The notes beneath the pieces were generated by a model. The model was not told the origin of the DNA and did no database searches. It worked only from the letters and a program-made list of their open reading frames with translations. A DNA stretch of 64,000 nucleotides from Selaginella moellendorffii. Taxonomy: Eukaryota > Streptophyta > Lycopodiopsida > Selaginellales > Selaginellaceae. The translations under genes and the position numbers were made by a program. The DNA lies in NCBI RefSeq assembly GCF_000143415.4, contig NW_003314298.1:665014-729013 (forward strand). Reading direction: 5' to 3'. Below, piece after piece: positions 1 through 11,880 of this stretch (its first letter is position 1; the number at the start of each line of letters is the position of its first letter).

Positions 1-400
1 TTTTACTGTGGTTAACTCCAATTTTATTGTGGTCAACACACTTTAGTTAATTAAGAAACAATAGCATTAAGGACTGATTTTAGGTTTAGAATTTGTACAT
101 TTCACAATTTTTTAATCCACAATATTCAATGGGCCAACTTTTATGAATTTTGTGATTTATGAGCTGTGAGACAAAGGACGTTCATCCCTAGACAAATTTC
201 ATGCATGAGCACACCGCTTGATAGACACTCTTGTTGTGAAAGCACTCTACTTTTATATGTTGTATTTACTTTTAATTGGGAGACTTTGAGAGTAGTTGAA
301 TTTAAAATCAAAGTCTGGCATAGTTTTAATTGCATAACAAAACCAAGTCTCAATAAACAAGAAGAAAGAAATAAAAGTTTCCAATCCAACCTTCTTAACC
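1..400. other. AT-rich intergenic DNA, nothing recognised
   Basis: The two overlapping reading frames here (about 80 codons each, opposite strands) have no recognisable motif and look like chance ORFs in AT-rich DNA. No RNA gene or repeat structure was seen. Confidence 0.5.
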
Positions 401-798
401 ATGGGAGTCCATGATCACAGCTTCCCTCAAATCGTTACTGCCATCACCGATCCAGAAAGATATCCATGGACGAATCCCTGAAACTCTTTGTCCACCTCTC
501 ACAAAGCCTCCCTTGCCCGTTGATTAGCATTGCCATTTTGAGGCTCTTAATCCAGATGGTCTTCACATGTTCTGTGAGTGTCGCTCACAGAAACAACTAT
601 ATAGGCTCACCTATCTAGTTGCTGTACCCCTTGATACCTTGAATCCCTGGCACTGCCGTTGGACGCCCGGTCTGGCATGCCTGGCAAATGTGAGACTGTG
701 AATCCCATGAGCCAAGTAGTGGATCATCTGGACCATCCAAATGCTGGTCTTCCATGTCATCTTCTGCTTCTAAGCCAGCTGATTTGCCTTCTGTTGTT

Positions 799-1249
799 GT
801 TTGCCTGTGTTACTCCAAGTTCTCTCCCATTTCTTCACTTTCTTCTTCTTTAGCATCTAAGTTTGCCTTCCTAATAACTCATCTGGTGGTGTGCTTTCAG
901 TGCTCACTGGTTGCATATCAACTTCTTCTCCTTCTTCTGTGCTGGAACTTTGCTGGCAGGGAGCTTCCCTAAGGTTGTTCCTAGGTATCATCTGGAACGT
1001 AGAGGAGCTGGACATGATTCTGTCTTTCCACAGCAGATTCTGCTAGACCATAAGAATGCGCTCTTCAAGCCTTCTTCAGCCATGAATGCGGAGTGGGATT
1101 TCAGTGAGCAAATATCCTCACTGAAATCCATGTTGTTTGCCTGTGTTACTCCAACTTCTCTCCCATTTCTTCACTTTCTTCTTCTTCAGCATCTACGTTT
1201 GCCTTCCTAATAACTCATCTGGTGGTGCACTTTCAGTGCTCACCGGTTG
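799..1249. repeat. Direct duplication (799-912 and 1135-1249)
   Basis: Both copies begin at a tgtttgcctgtgttactcca-like sequence and run about 113 bp through a pyrimidine-rich tract to tttcagtgctcac. They differ at only a few positions. The pyrimidine tract followed by ttTCAG looks like an intron 3' end, so the duplicated piece may be an intron tail. Confidence 0.75.
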
Positions 1250-1545
1250 TCCAGTGCTTTTTCAACAGTTGGCCCGAGTACCAAGGCACACTTCATTGTT
1301 AGAGAGAGGTAAGCTGGCGCTAATGCCAACCAGGATTATCCAGCACGAAAAGACAGACGGTTACCTGATATATACTTCCATTGACAATGAAATCCCACTC
1401 CGCATTCATGGCTGAAGAAGGCTTAAAGAGCACATTCTTATGGTCTAACAGAATCTGCTGTGGAAAGACAGCCTCATGTCCAGCTCCTCTATGTTCCAGA
1501 TGATACCTTGGAACAACCTTAGGGAAGCTCCCTGCCAAAACAGGT
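955..1545. repeat. Inverted duplication (about 955-1110 versus 1388-1545)
   Basis: The right arm, read on the minus strand, repeats the left arm almost base for base from the 'ggcagggagcttccctaagg' block through the 'catgaatgcggagtggg' block. The arms are about 280 bp apart and enclose one copy of the direct repeat. The transcript could fold into a long hairpin. Confidence 0.75.
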
Positions 1546-3701
1546 CCAAATTCCCCATCTTGTTGCAGTTCTTTGTACTGTAGCTTGCCACCCTTAGGAA
1601 TGAGTATGTTGCAAACAAAACTCTCTAACAGCTTTGCTTGGATATCCTAGATATCATTTGGTTGCTCCACCAACAAGAAACGTTTCAATCTTGGTAATTA
1701 AGTGTTGAAATAACATGAATATAAAAAGTTGTATTTAAGTGTAATGGCACTTTAAAAGTAATTATAAGATTAGGACCTCATGAGACATCAGACTTGCAAA
1801 GTCTAAAAGCTGAATAATTTAATGGAGTTAAAAGATAATCTTAAAGGCTGAGATGTATTGTGCCTAATGGAGGATCATGAGATCTAAGTATGAAAATAAT
1901 GAATATCTTATTAATGGCAAAAGATGCCATATTAAAGTCAAGAAAAGGTGTTTATAGAAGAAAAAAAACTTTTGCAAAGAGTTGTGTGCAAACACAATAA
2001 AAAATAACAATTATAATTTTAACAAAAGACATAAACACAAGTGGAATATATTATGAAGATGGGCTCCTAAAGCCAATGGTGTGAAGACACTAAGTATTTC
2101 AAGGGAAAATGCCTTGAGATTAAATTGGCAAATTTATGAAAACCTTTTATTAATGAAACATTAATAGAAATAGGATTGGTATAACATAATCTAAAAATGT
2201 ATGGAATTTATATACTTTGACTAAATATTGATGGATGTTTGAAAACATTAGTAATGAGTTATATGACATAATAACTATGAAGCAACCAAGCAAAGGTTTG
2301 GAATAAATAGTTGGAATAGTAACTTTCTATTACTTTTTGTCAAACTAAAGAGGTTAGATACATTCCTTAAGAGATGCTTATGTCATAATATAGTAAGTCA
2401 ATATCATAATAGGAAATGCTCATTATTTGGGAAGTTACACTTTAAAACACCAAAGAAGTGATGTTTGATATTATGAGGGCATTAGATAAAGTCCAAGGGA
2501 GTAAGTCTTTAAAAAATAATGGATATGATATGCTATCCAAATCTCAAAGCTTATGGAAAGCTAAAGACAAGAGAGATTCATTTATTTTAAATGGACAAGG
2601 CTAAAAAGATTTTAGTATAATTAGCAATTGGTATATAAAGGCCTATAAGTAATAAATGTTAATTTTGGTGTATTAGATTGAGTAACCACTCCCTAAGTCA
2701 TTGAGTAGATTTATCCTTAAAAATACTTGTTAAGGCATGGCAAGAAGTGCAAAACTACCCATCTAGTATGGAGGAGAATAAGCAAAAAGAATATATAGAG
2801 CCAAAAGCATGTAGTAAAGAAATTATAAAAATAAAAAAAAAACCCAAGATGGTTATACAAATTGGGAATGAAGACCTGTATATGCTTGAAGGTTTTGATA
2901 TTTACAATAATGATGCTATGAGGAGTTTAAAGTATAAAACTATCCATATTAGATTGGATAGTGCATAAGAAACTTATAAAAAAAAAAGGCCTTAGCAAGC
3001 TAAGGGACAGAATCCCTTTAATATTTTAAAGACAATTCTAGGTTTTTTGATATTTAGAAAGATAAATGATTCATAGAAATATAAAAAATTAGAGTAGTGC
3101 AATAAAGGTGTGGTTTTGAAGCTTATCATAAAGTGAGGTTATTAAGGTTGGGGAACAGTTCCTATTTGTTCAAAGATATAGCTTTAAACGAAAGTTGGTA
3201 TTTGAGGACTTTCACATTTATGCATGGGACTATATTACACTAATTAGATGACTTGTTAAGTGGGATTGGCAAGTCAGAGGAACAATAATTCTAATTGAAG
3301 GTGTTAACTTCAAGAGGGGTGGCCCATGAAGCCAGGTATAAAAGAGTCCATGCATTATCATAAATTGATTAATTAATTTATTAAGTGAGAGAAAGGTTCC
3401 TACCAACATAAAAAGACATACTAAGCATTTTGGGTGATATCGTATGTAGATATATATACAGAGGTTAAGTTTAAGTCTCAACTCTCTAGTGCTTAGGTTC
3501 GAGTACCAACCTATGTAATGATGGTTTAGAATATGAGGATATTTATTTTTTAATGGTCATGGACTTTCAGTAAAGAGGTTGACTTAAACATACCACTAAA
3601 TGGGGAATGCCTTGAAGTCATGATGCATAGTTAAAGTGTTTAATGTGAAAATTCGACATATCTAACTTGAACATTCTAATACAAATGGCATTATGGATAT
3701 A

Positions 3702-5309
3702 TGTAAGCGACTAAATTTTCCATTCTACTTTAGTCACTTAATCACACCTTCGACCACTTAAAGGAGTCTCACTCATAACCTCCATAAGTTTTATTTTGGA
3801 CTTAGGAAGTTGCTAGCCCCAAAAATGGCATTCATGCCACTCAACCATTGCACTTGGTCCAAATGCTCCACAGGTCCGATCCCATGACCGACACCCCAAG
3901 GTACCACCAACATACCAGCTCGTTACACTAAGGCTATGTCTATTCACCTTGGTCACACCAGTGGTCCAACACCATTTGCATTGCAGTCCCATCTCTTAAA
4001 GACTGAGCCATCTGTCCATGAGTGACCATCTTAGGTCCACTCTTTAGCATCCTTAAGATGCCCATAGACATGGGGAACAACCTTCCCAAATATCCCTTTT
4101 ACAATCCCACTAAGTCCTTTTTTTATCCATGGCCGTGTTCGCCAATATTGCCACTGGGACAAAAGCCTATAGGCTTGACCATTAAGTCCCACTGTCCTCT
4201 AGGACTTCCTCACCACATGACTGTGTCATTGGTCACTACACCGGAGGACCACTCCTCTTCCTTTCTATAGTCTGGGATTTTGGGACAACATTTCAGAATA
4301 CCATGGCTTTATGTGAGCCTTATGGGTACTCTCCCCACCTTCTGCCTTTGGGTGCTCTAGCTATGGGCTTAGTGCGATATTCTATTGAGCCATGCCAGGT
4401 ATCCAAGTAGGTAGTGCCACTCATACTTGGACTGGGAGCATCAGCCATTCGATCTCCCGGGGGAACTAGAGTCGGCTCTTGAACACTTCATCAAGCTATC
4501 CTGCTTGTTAGTTCGTGTTCACTTTAGCCTTAAACTTCCTAGTGGTTATCCCATCACCCAACACCTAGGTATAGCCTTCCTGGGCTAAATTGGCCTTTCC
4601 TGGCCAAACTGGCTCCACTGGAATCCTCCCCCTACTATACTTTTGGAATTCACCAAACCCCCTAGGGTCTGGGAGATGAACACTTTGGGCTTTCACCCTT
4701 GGACTTGAACTCAGACTTGGACTCGGGCTTGGGCTCGGTCTTGTCCTCAGAGGTGGTCTCGGTCTCTGTCTCGGTCTTGGTCTCTGTCTCGACTTTGGAC
4801 TCCATCTCGGGTCCATCTCGGACTCTATCTTGGTCCATCTCGGACTCCATCTCAGGTCCATCTTGGACTCCATCTCAAGTCCATCTCGGACTCCATCTCG
4901 GGTCCATCTCGGACTCCATCTTAGACTCCATCTCGGACTCCATCTTAGACTCTATCTCGAGTCCATCTCGGACTCCATCTCAGACTCCATCTCAGGTCCA
5001 TCTCGGACTCCATCTTGGACTCCATCTCGGGTCCATCTCGGACTCCATCTCGGGTCTATCTTGCACTCCATCTGGGACTCTTTCATGTGTCATGTGTTGG
5101 TCCTCTTGTGTCCCTTTTTGAGAGACTCACTTATTGCTCGTTTTGTGCTTGTTCCTCGAGCATTTCGTTGAGAGTTCCCCTCCTGCTTTTGACTTTTCAA
5201 ATCGGAGCTTTTGGTCCAAACGTGTTATGCTTGTTCAGCTTTTGCTTCGACCACTACCACGTGGCACCCTTTTGGCTCCATTTTGGGGCTTAAGGATTTG
5301 TGTCTCACA
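3702..5309 (-). mobile_element. Solo LTR with perfect 5-bp target-site duplication
   Basis: The 1608-bp LTR begins TGTAAGCGAC and ends TGTCTCACA, giving standard TG…CA termini. It is flanked by ATATA at 3697-3701 and ATATA at 5310-5314. Both flanks are the broken interior of the older relative, so this is a nested later insertion that then lost its interior by LTR-LTR recombination. It is much less AT-rich than its host. It carries about 200 bp (roughly 5085-5290) near the TCTCACA end that is missing from the 51-58 kb LTRs but present, decayed, in the old 3' LTR. Strand is given by analogy with the 51-58 kb element. Confidence 0.9.
4690..5070. repeat. LTR minisatellite of 11-12 bp CTCGGACTCCAT/CTCGGGTCCAT units
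   Basis: Units 'ctcggactccat' and 'ctcgggtccat' alternate in irregular order with C/T variants. The same array occurs in both LTRs of the 51-58 kb element and, decayed to 'aagtctaag'-like units, at about 6630-6840. Several frames on both strands are open only because the units lack stop codons. They are not treated as genes. Confidence 0.9.
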
Positions 5310-6473
5310 ATATAATGAATGAAATAGGACCATTCAATCTAGATTGTTATGGACCCTTAGCTGGAAGGGCTAGCTTGGACACACCACCAAGTATGGGTGG
5401 GGTTATAGTCAACAATTTAAAGCTTTGGCAAATTTAATATATATCCATAAACTTATTAAAGTATTTATGATAAATAATCAAGGAAAAACTTTTTGCTAGG
5501 TTAAGGAACGGTGTTCTTAGTTCAAAATAGTAATTTAAACAATGGTATAGTGTCACTTGATCATAATGACTAAGTGGGAAAGACAAATTATAGAATGGTA
5601 TTGTGAGTCTAAAAAAAAAAAAAATCTTTAAAAAAGGACTTATAGGAGGGTCATAAAATTAAGTTGTGGATAGTGCCCAAGTGGAGAATGTTATTGAGAT
5701 TTCATATGAGTGAACATCCCATAAACTTGGCAAAATTGAGATTTTGTTTATAAACTAAAAGGATACCTCAAAAATGAAAGTAGGGATTCTATGTTGTTTA
5801 GTGCAACAATCAATTGATAGGAGCAAAAGACTAATGGTTGAATCTAGTTAAGAATTACTTTATAGTGAATACTAATAGATTGTAGAAAAGGAAAATGTTT
5901 CCAAGAATGGGATTCCCAAATGCTTCAATTCAGCAAAAGCTAAAAGCTCTAAAATATAAAATAGCAAGATAGCTAAATGATAGGGCCATGAATAGCTTTA
6001 ACAAAAATTATGAATAAGTGGAATTTAATACCTAAAGTGACATGAAATAAAAGAAAGGATAATGGTGCTCTCAAGTAAAGAACTTTTTAGAATAGAATTT
6101 ATGCAATATGTGCAATACAAAGTGTTAAAGGCATATAAAAATTGACTTGAGAAGTTAATATTAAGGTTTTAAACTATGATGATTATGTTGATAGAAGCCC
6201 AAATTGCTCTAGAATGAGTATTAAAATTGAGATAGAGAAGTGTCTTTAATGGGTTTAGCAAGAACTAAATAAAAAAAAAGGGAAAGAACCACTACAAATG
6301 TCTTTAAGTTAAAGAAATTATTCTCCTTAAAGGATAGACAAGATATAATGATTAGTGCTAAACCATTAATGAATAGTGGCTTGGTGCAAAGGATGAAAAT
6401 GGTAATCCATGATGGGGTTATTGTATAAAATGGTTTATTGAGGACATTAAACTTTGTTTATACATGGTGGAAT

Positions 6474-7884
6474 TGTAAAATATAAATCCCTAAGCCCCAA
6501 AGTGGAAGAAGTTGAACTCCCAAAGAAGTGCTTAAAGAAGTGCAAAACAACCGATGAGCAAATATCTAAAAAGGGACATAAGAAGGACCAATACATAATA
6601 GGTGTCATAACATATGGAAGTGTCAGGATTAAATCTAAGACTAAGTCTAAAGTTGCATCCAAAACTAAGCCTGAAACCAAGTCTAAGTCCATGTTTGAGA
6701 TGGAGGCCAAGACTAAGTCTGGGATGGAATCTAAGTCCAAGACTAAAACCAAGACTAAGACCGAAAGTGAGACCAAAATCAAGTCTAAGTCTAAATCTAA
6801 GTTTAAGTCTGAGTTCTGGTCCAAATCCAAGTTTGAAACTAAATCTGTATACTAATATGGATCATAGGGTGAAAGGTTAAAACAATTGTCCTTTGAAGGG
6901 GCTACAGGGGTTTTTAAAAGTGTAATAGAGAGAGTATCGGGGTGGATTATAATAGAATTAATTTGGTCAAGAAAGGCTAGTGTGACTAAGGAAAGTTACA
7001 CTCATATGGTGAGTGATGATATAACCACTGAAGTGTTTAAGGCTAGAGTGAACACATATGTATAAATAGAGTAATTTGGGGAAGTGTTCAAAGGCCAACT
7101 TTAACTTCCTCAAGAACTCAAATAGTTGATATTATTAATCCAAGTGTGGGTGGCACTACTTACTTAGATACTAATATGGCTTATAAGAACCTCACTCTAG
7201 CCACATGGTTAAAACACCTAGAGGCAGAAGGTGGGGAAGTACCCATGAGACTCATATAGAGCCATAATGTTTTGAAATGTCATCCCAAAGTCCCAAATTG
7301 TGGAAAGAAAGAAGAGCAATTTTCTTCTATAGTGACCAAAGGTATAATTATATGGTGAAGAAATTTTAGAAGTCAATGGGGTATAAACCTATTAGCAGTG
7401 TTAACGAGCACTACTGTGAATGAGAGTGGCCATCCCATGACCACAACTTAGCATCCTTAGGATGTTTGGAGATATAGGAACATTATTCCACTAAACCATT
7501 TATTTATAGATAATCATCTAATAACTACATTTTAGCATCCTTAAAATGCCCAAAGACATGAGGAACACCCTTTTCTAATATCTCTCATTCAATCCATACC
7601 AAATTCCTCCTATGGATGGATGGCTAAGTCTTTAGGAAATGAGATTGGTATATAAATGGTCTTGGACTATGAACTTAACCTTAGTGTAATAGGGTAATAT
7701 ATCAAGGATACCCTTGGATGTCTATAATGGGATTGAATATATAGAGCAATTAGACCAAGCGTAAAGGTGGTGTGACTTTGAGGTCACCCCTCGGGGCTAG
7801 TAAATCCCTAAATTAGGAAGAGTATCTATAGAGGTTTTGAGTGAGACTCTTTTATGGGGTGAAGAAGAAAATTAGTTGCTTACA
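6474..7884 (+). mobile_element. Degenerate 3' LTR of the old element
   Basis: It begins TGTAAAATATAAATCC, a decayed form of the TGTGAGACACAAATCC end of the solo LTR, and ends TTAGTTGCTTACA. A purine-rich 'catggtggaat' lies directly upstream and fits a polypurine tract. The minisatellite zone (about 6630-6840) has become A-rich. Confidence 0.8.
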
Positions 7885-7919
7885 CATTACTATTAACAAC
7901 CCAACCTAACAAAATCAAT

Positions 7920-8880
7920 ATATTTTCATCAATAGTTTTGATGGTATTGGTAAAACATTTATTATTAACATTCTTATATACACATTACAACTTTTAAACA
8001 AAAATATAGTTAATATGGTCAACACTTTACTTATTGCATTTAAACTTTATGTTCCAATAAATGAAACTTTTATGTTTTCTATTACTATTAATAGTGAAGC
8101 ATGCCAAAAAATTACGAATGCACATGTTTCAATATGAGATGAAATTAGTATGGTTCACACACATGCATTTTCTGCCATTAATATAAAATTAAAAAATATA
8201 AAAGAACTAAATTACCTTTTAGAGAAATAATTATTATTACAAGTGGTGACTGTAGACAAATATTATTAGTTATTCCACATGGTCATCAAGCATAAATTAT
8301 TTTAAATTCAATAAAAATGAATATGTTATGGCAATTTTTTAGAACACTTTCTCTAAAAAAATGAGTCTAATTGAAAATAACTTTTCATAGGCTGAATGGC
8401 TTATTCAAATTGGAAATGGTGATTATTACTTGAACTTAACAATATTATCTTTAAGACATTTTAGAACCAAATATGGCATCTATTAGAGTCAATAAATGAT
8501 GATATTTTTCCCATTAATAATGCTATAATCTCTTCATTATCAAGTGATATACATATTTATGAAAGTATTAACTTTATTGATATTAAACACCCAGAAGATT
8601 TTCTAGTTGAATTCCTAAATTTCATCATGCCTTCTAGTCTTCCACCACTTAAAGAAAGTGTTATCCTTATTTTATTAAGAAATATATATCCATTTATTAG
8701 ACTATGTAATAGTATATGCTTCATCCATAAATATGTTTTACCAACAGTTCTAGACTGTAAAATTATGTTGGGCAAATTCAAAGGCACACAAGTTTTCATC
8801 CCTTAAATCATATTCACACCAGAAATTTCATATAAAATGTCTAAAAGACAATTTCCAATTTTTTAGGGGTATTGCTAGTG
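7920..8880 (+). pseudogene. Helitron-type PIF1 helicase fossil
   Basis: Translating the + strand in shifting frames gives, in order, the signature blocks of the helicase half of a Helitron Rep/Hel protein. They are a decayed Walker A (INSFDGIGKTF, expected GGTGKT), a Walker B (DEISMVHTHAF), a CRQILLVIPHG block, and a C-terminal stretch with SSLPPLKESVILILLRN…LCN and KFKGTQVFIP…KMSKRQFPI. Several stops and frameshifts interrupt it. No Rep HUH domain and no Helitron termini (5' TC, 3' hairpin-CTRR) were found, so only the helicase fossil is claimed. Confidence 0.8.
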
Positions 8881-8889
8881 CTAAGGAAG

Positions 8890-9960
8890 TCATTTGACCA
8901 AGTTGGGATACACTTGCACGTTTAGGCTTTATCAAGATGCACATCACTAGTTAGACTAAGCATTAGAGTACAAACTTGTGAGTTCATGAATTTAGATTTC
9001 TTAGGAGGTCATTTAGCCCAAAATTATGAACTCTTAAATTTGCTTTCATAAATAGAAGTTAAAAGTTAAACTTCTCTCTAGAGTCTTGAGTTTGTTAACA
9101 CTCTACCCCTCGAGTTGAGCTTAGCTAGAGGCAAATTATACCTACCAACTTTTAATTTCAACATGTTATGTGATTTTGTTAATTAAAATGTGATATCTTG
9201 AATTTGGATTTTTTGGAAGGTCAACTAACCCAATGTTATTTAAACCTAAATATGCTTAACCCCAAATATTTCAATACCCTTAAAAAATGGGGTGCACTCT
9301 TGTTTATGGGTCTATATTTAAACTCATATTATATTGATGGTGAAAATAAGCAATAGTTGTTCTTGGAGTGACATATTTTTATAAGTAACCAATGAGAGAA
9401 TAAAAAGGTTTTATATTAAATTTTTCCTAAGAAGTCACCCAACATAATACTATTCAAACTCAAGGACAATTAACCTTAAGTATCCCAACACATTTAACAA
9501 ATTTGAATAAAGTGCACTGTTATTTATGAGTCCTTTCTTTTTATATTTGAACCTTTATGAATTGTTTATCAAATAGTTCCTTTTAATTGCTTATACACTA
9601 ATTTCTATTGAGTTTGATTCTTGCTCCCAAATTTAATATAGCTAATGTTGTTACTTTAAAGAGTAGTATTATGATTTCAAATATCACAAATTTGTAATTT
9701 AGCGTTGAGCATAAATTTTAAATTACATATATCAAGGGGAACATAGATTCCATCTTTGGCTTTGGGAAGTCACTCTACAAAGTAAGCAAAAATTATCTTT
9801 AACTTTTCAAATGAAATGTTGATCTCTTTCTCATATATGTAATCTTATATCAAATTCCAATGCAACAACTAATGGATCCTTTATAGTAGAAGGAAAATCT
9901 ACCCTCATTGCCAACGTTGAGTAGAAATTTTTGAGTTAAGTTTAATAAACAAGACAAAAA
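8890..9960. repeat. AT-rich DNA with loosely repeated ~220-bp segments
   Basis: Related but diverged segments start near 8985, 9195, 9420 and 9755. Each contains a 'gga(a/g)gtca(t/c)' followed by 'cccaa' core, and two carry 'aagtgcact(c)tt' about 110 bp later. This suggests an old tandem array. No coding sequence or RNA gene was seen. Confidence 0.35.
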
Positions 9961-9974
9961 AGCTTAACCTCACA

Positions 9975-10523
9975 TAGATTACTCTTTTTGAGGTAAGTCG
10001 TTAAGCATTAAAGGGGGTGGAGTGGGTGTGGCTAACCCCCTGCCACGTAAGTCCCTCCCGGAGAATGCTCTCTCAAATGCTGAGATACAGGCGTCAATTC
10101 CACCAGCGAATTCCAGGCGCCGGTGAGATTCATCCCTGGAATCGATCCATGTGCGGGATCGCCGGTGGGAGCGCGCAATCCATACCTCGCGCTCATTCAT
10201 TCCTGGAATCGATGGATCGCATCCCTCTTGTAGCTTTTTTGGCCAGCCTTTGGAGATCCCTAGCTGGTCGAGAACTTTGGAGCTTAACTCCTAGTGTTTT
10301 AGCGTGATAGAATCGTTATTTTGATCTTGAGAGAATGCTTCTGGCATTGTCTACCAAGAACTAGTTTTTGACAAATAGACCTCAGTGATTTAGCTGGGAA
10401 CTTGATCACTAGCTGGAAAACACTCGCAGCTTTTAACCTTACCTCGCAATAGTTTGATCTTGAGAGAATGTTCTTTATCTGCCAAGAACAAAAACTAGTT
10501 TTTGACAAACGTACCACAGTGAT
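9975..10523. other. 3' flank of the KTI12 homologue with a partial tandem duplication
   Basis: Base composition switches abruptly from AT-rich to balanced near 9975, marking the edge of the genic island. About 10322-10412 and 10454-10549 are diverged direct copies sharing 'gatcttgagagaatg' and 'aactagtttttgacaaa'. The second copy overlaps the KTI12 stop codon. The short ORFs of 9979-10307 show no recognisable domain. Confidence 0.6.
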
Positions 10524-11880
10524 CTAGGAGCTCGGAACTTGGTCACTGAGTTCTCTGTTGAGATAGTCGGCAAACATTCGCTTGGCGCTGATACTGTCCG
10601 ACGGTGGCGGTGGACCTGAGAGGCTCGACTGTCCTGCGAGCCGGATGAAAGTTCTTCGGTGGCGGCGGAGCTCTGGGAGGCCGATTCGTTTTTGCAACCT
10701 GATGTTCCAAGGAGTCAAGGAGAATTTGGAGTTTGATCGTCGAGAACAAAGAAGGAACAAAGGATATCTTCGGCAATCCTTCTCCAATATCCACGAGTGA
10801 GCCAAGTTCTTGCGTTTGAGACTCGACGAGAGCGTTGATCACGTCCTGGGAAAACAGTGGTGTGGCTAATAGAAAGAATGGTTTTCTTGCAGGTACCTGA
10901 GTGGCACGATCAAGCTCGTATAGCGAGTTTGTCTCGGAAATCCGTGCCTGCAGCGAAGCTACTTCATCAGTTGTGCTCAAACGTATTTTTGTGTTTTACT
11001 TAACAGTTTGAGTAGCAATTGTTGGCTGGAGTATCCGAGAAACTTTTCTCCCTTTCTCGTTTCCAGTGAGAAACGCAACGGCCTCTACAATTGGTGTAGA
11101 CGATTCTGTAAACTCCCCTGCAAGGAAGCCTGTGATCGAAACCGAAGAACAAGAAAGAAAAGAGAGTACCTTCAGATGGTCTCAACTCGAACAGTGGCGT
11201 ATCCCAACGATTCCTTCTATCAGGACGCTCAAACCTTCGAACCAAGTCGTCAAATCTGTTTCATAAATCTCCCATGCTTATGGTCATCCAAAGTGTGACA
11301 GCTTACATTTTATCATCATAGCAAGGATCGCCCCGATCAAACTTCGACTTATTCCAGCTCCGGCAATCATCTTCACCTGCGTCACAGTAGATCTAGAAAG
11401 CCTTAACTCGTCAAGTAGAATAAAAGAACGAAAGAAAAACCAACCACGCAGTATTGGACTCCAGCAGCACGGGCCAAGCACCAAAGCTCGTATCTATATC
11501 CCTGTTCTTGCAAGAACAATTGAGAAAAACTTTCAAAAGCTTTGAGCACTTTTCTTACCTTGATATTGTTGAGTGAATCAATGACGACAATCACCTCCTT
11601 GGTGACCGCGCGATCCACAGCCGATCTCAGCAGTCCTCGCAAGTTCTTCTCGTGAAACATATCTCAAATTCCCACAAAGAAGATCGTGACCACATTGTAG
11701 AACAAACACGAATGGTTCTCACTCACCTTGATAACTCTCGTTTCGATCCAACCCCAGCGACGTCTCATCGATGAGCTTCACCGCGTGTGGCAAGCTCGCA
11801 GCTTCAAGGCCGCGGATGAGGCTGGCGGCCGCCGCCGATTTGCCGCTGCAGGGCTGCCCACACATCACAACCAGCGCCAT
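10524..11880 (-). CDS. KTI12: KTI12/DRL1 homologue (Elongator-associated P-loop protein)
   Basis: Nine exons can be joined in frame on the minus strand: 11880-11727, 11662-11559, 11501-11445, 11392-11307, 11255-11170, 11117-11005, 10947-10897, 10845-10748 and 10698-10524. They give about 307 aa. The N-terminus MALVVMCGQPCSGKS is a Walker A motif. It is followed by VIVVIDSLNNIK, GYRYELWCLARAAG, CRSWN, the KTI12 signature RFERPDRRNRWDTPLFEL, NSLYELDRATQ, and a C-terminal block GLPELRRHRRTFIRLAGQ…SAKRMFADYLNREL. KTI12 works with Elongator in tRNA wobble-uridine modification; Arabidopsis DRL1/ELO4 affects leaf and root form. Introns are about 49-70 bp. The eighth intron (10747-10699) uses a GTTCTC donor and restores the family's reading frame. 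The start codon precedes the Walker A directly, as in the family. Confidence 0.93.

Larger units (their letters stand above)
400..1690 (-). pseudogene. Mosaic of gene-like fragments with direct and inverted duplications
   Basis: This stretch is richer in GC than its AT-rich surroundings and reads like shuffled exons. On the minus strand about 1610-1380 gives an open segment (…KGGKLQYKELQQDGEFGP…, then …RYHLEHRGAGHEAVFP…) that ends at a plausible splice donor. About 955-1110 is an inverted copy of 1388-1545, and 799-912 is a direct copy of 1135-1249. I do not recognise the parent gene. The block abuts an old LTR element on its right and could be a transposon-captured fragment (Pack-type element or Helitron), but no transposon ends were identified. 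Confidence 0.45.
1690..7884 (+). mobile_element. Old, 5'-truncated LTR element, sense on + strand
   Basis: From about 1700 to 3696 and again from 5315 to 6473 the + strand aligns by eye with the reverse complement of the interior of the 51.2-58.4 kb element. Matching blocks include 2740-3600 with 55070-54080 and 5345-5410 with 54000-53930. The differences are mostly C-to-T and G-to-A, which makes this copy very AT-rich. A degenerate 3' LTR closes it at 6474-7884. The 5' LTR and roughly the first 0.5 kb of the interior were not found. Position 3702 is interrupted by a younger solo LTR of the same family. No gag or pol motif was recognised in this copy or its relative. Confidence 0.8.

Noticed and set aside
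4565-5322. Serine-rich and Arg/Pro-rich ORFs in the solo LTR
   Set aside because: Same minisatellite effect as at 52 and 58 kb; none shows coding constraint.
8990-9800. CRISPR-like spaced repeats
   Set aside because: Repeats are long, diverged and irregular in a plant nuclear context; an old tandem duplication is the simpler reading.
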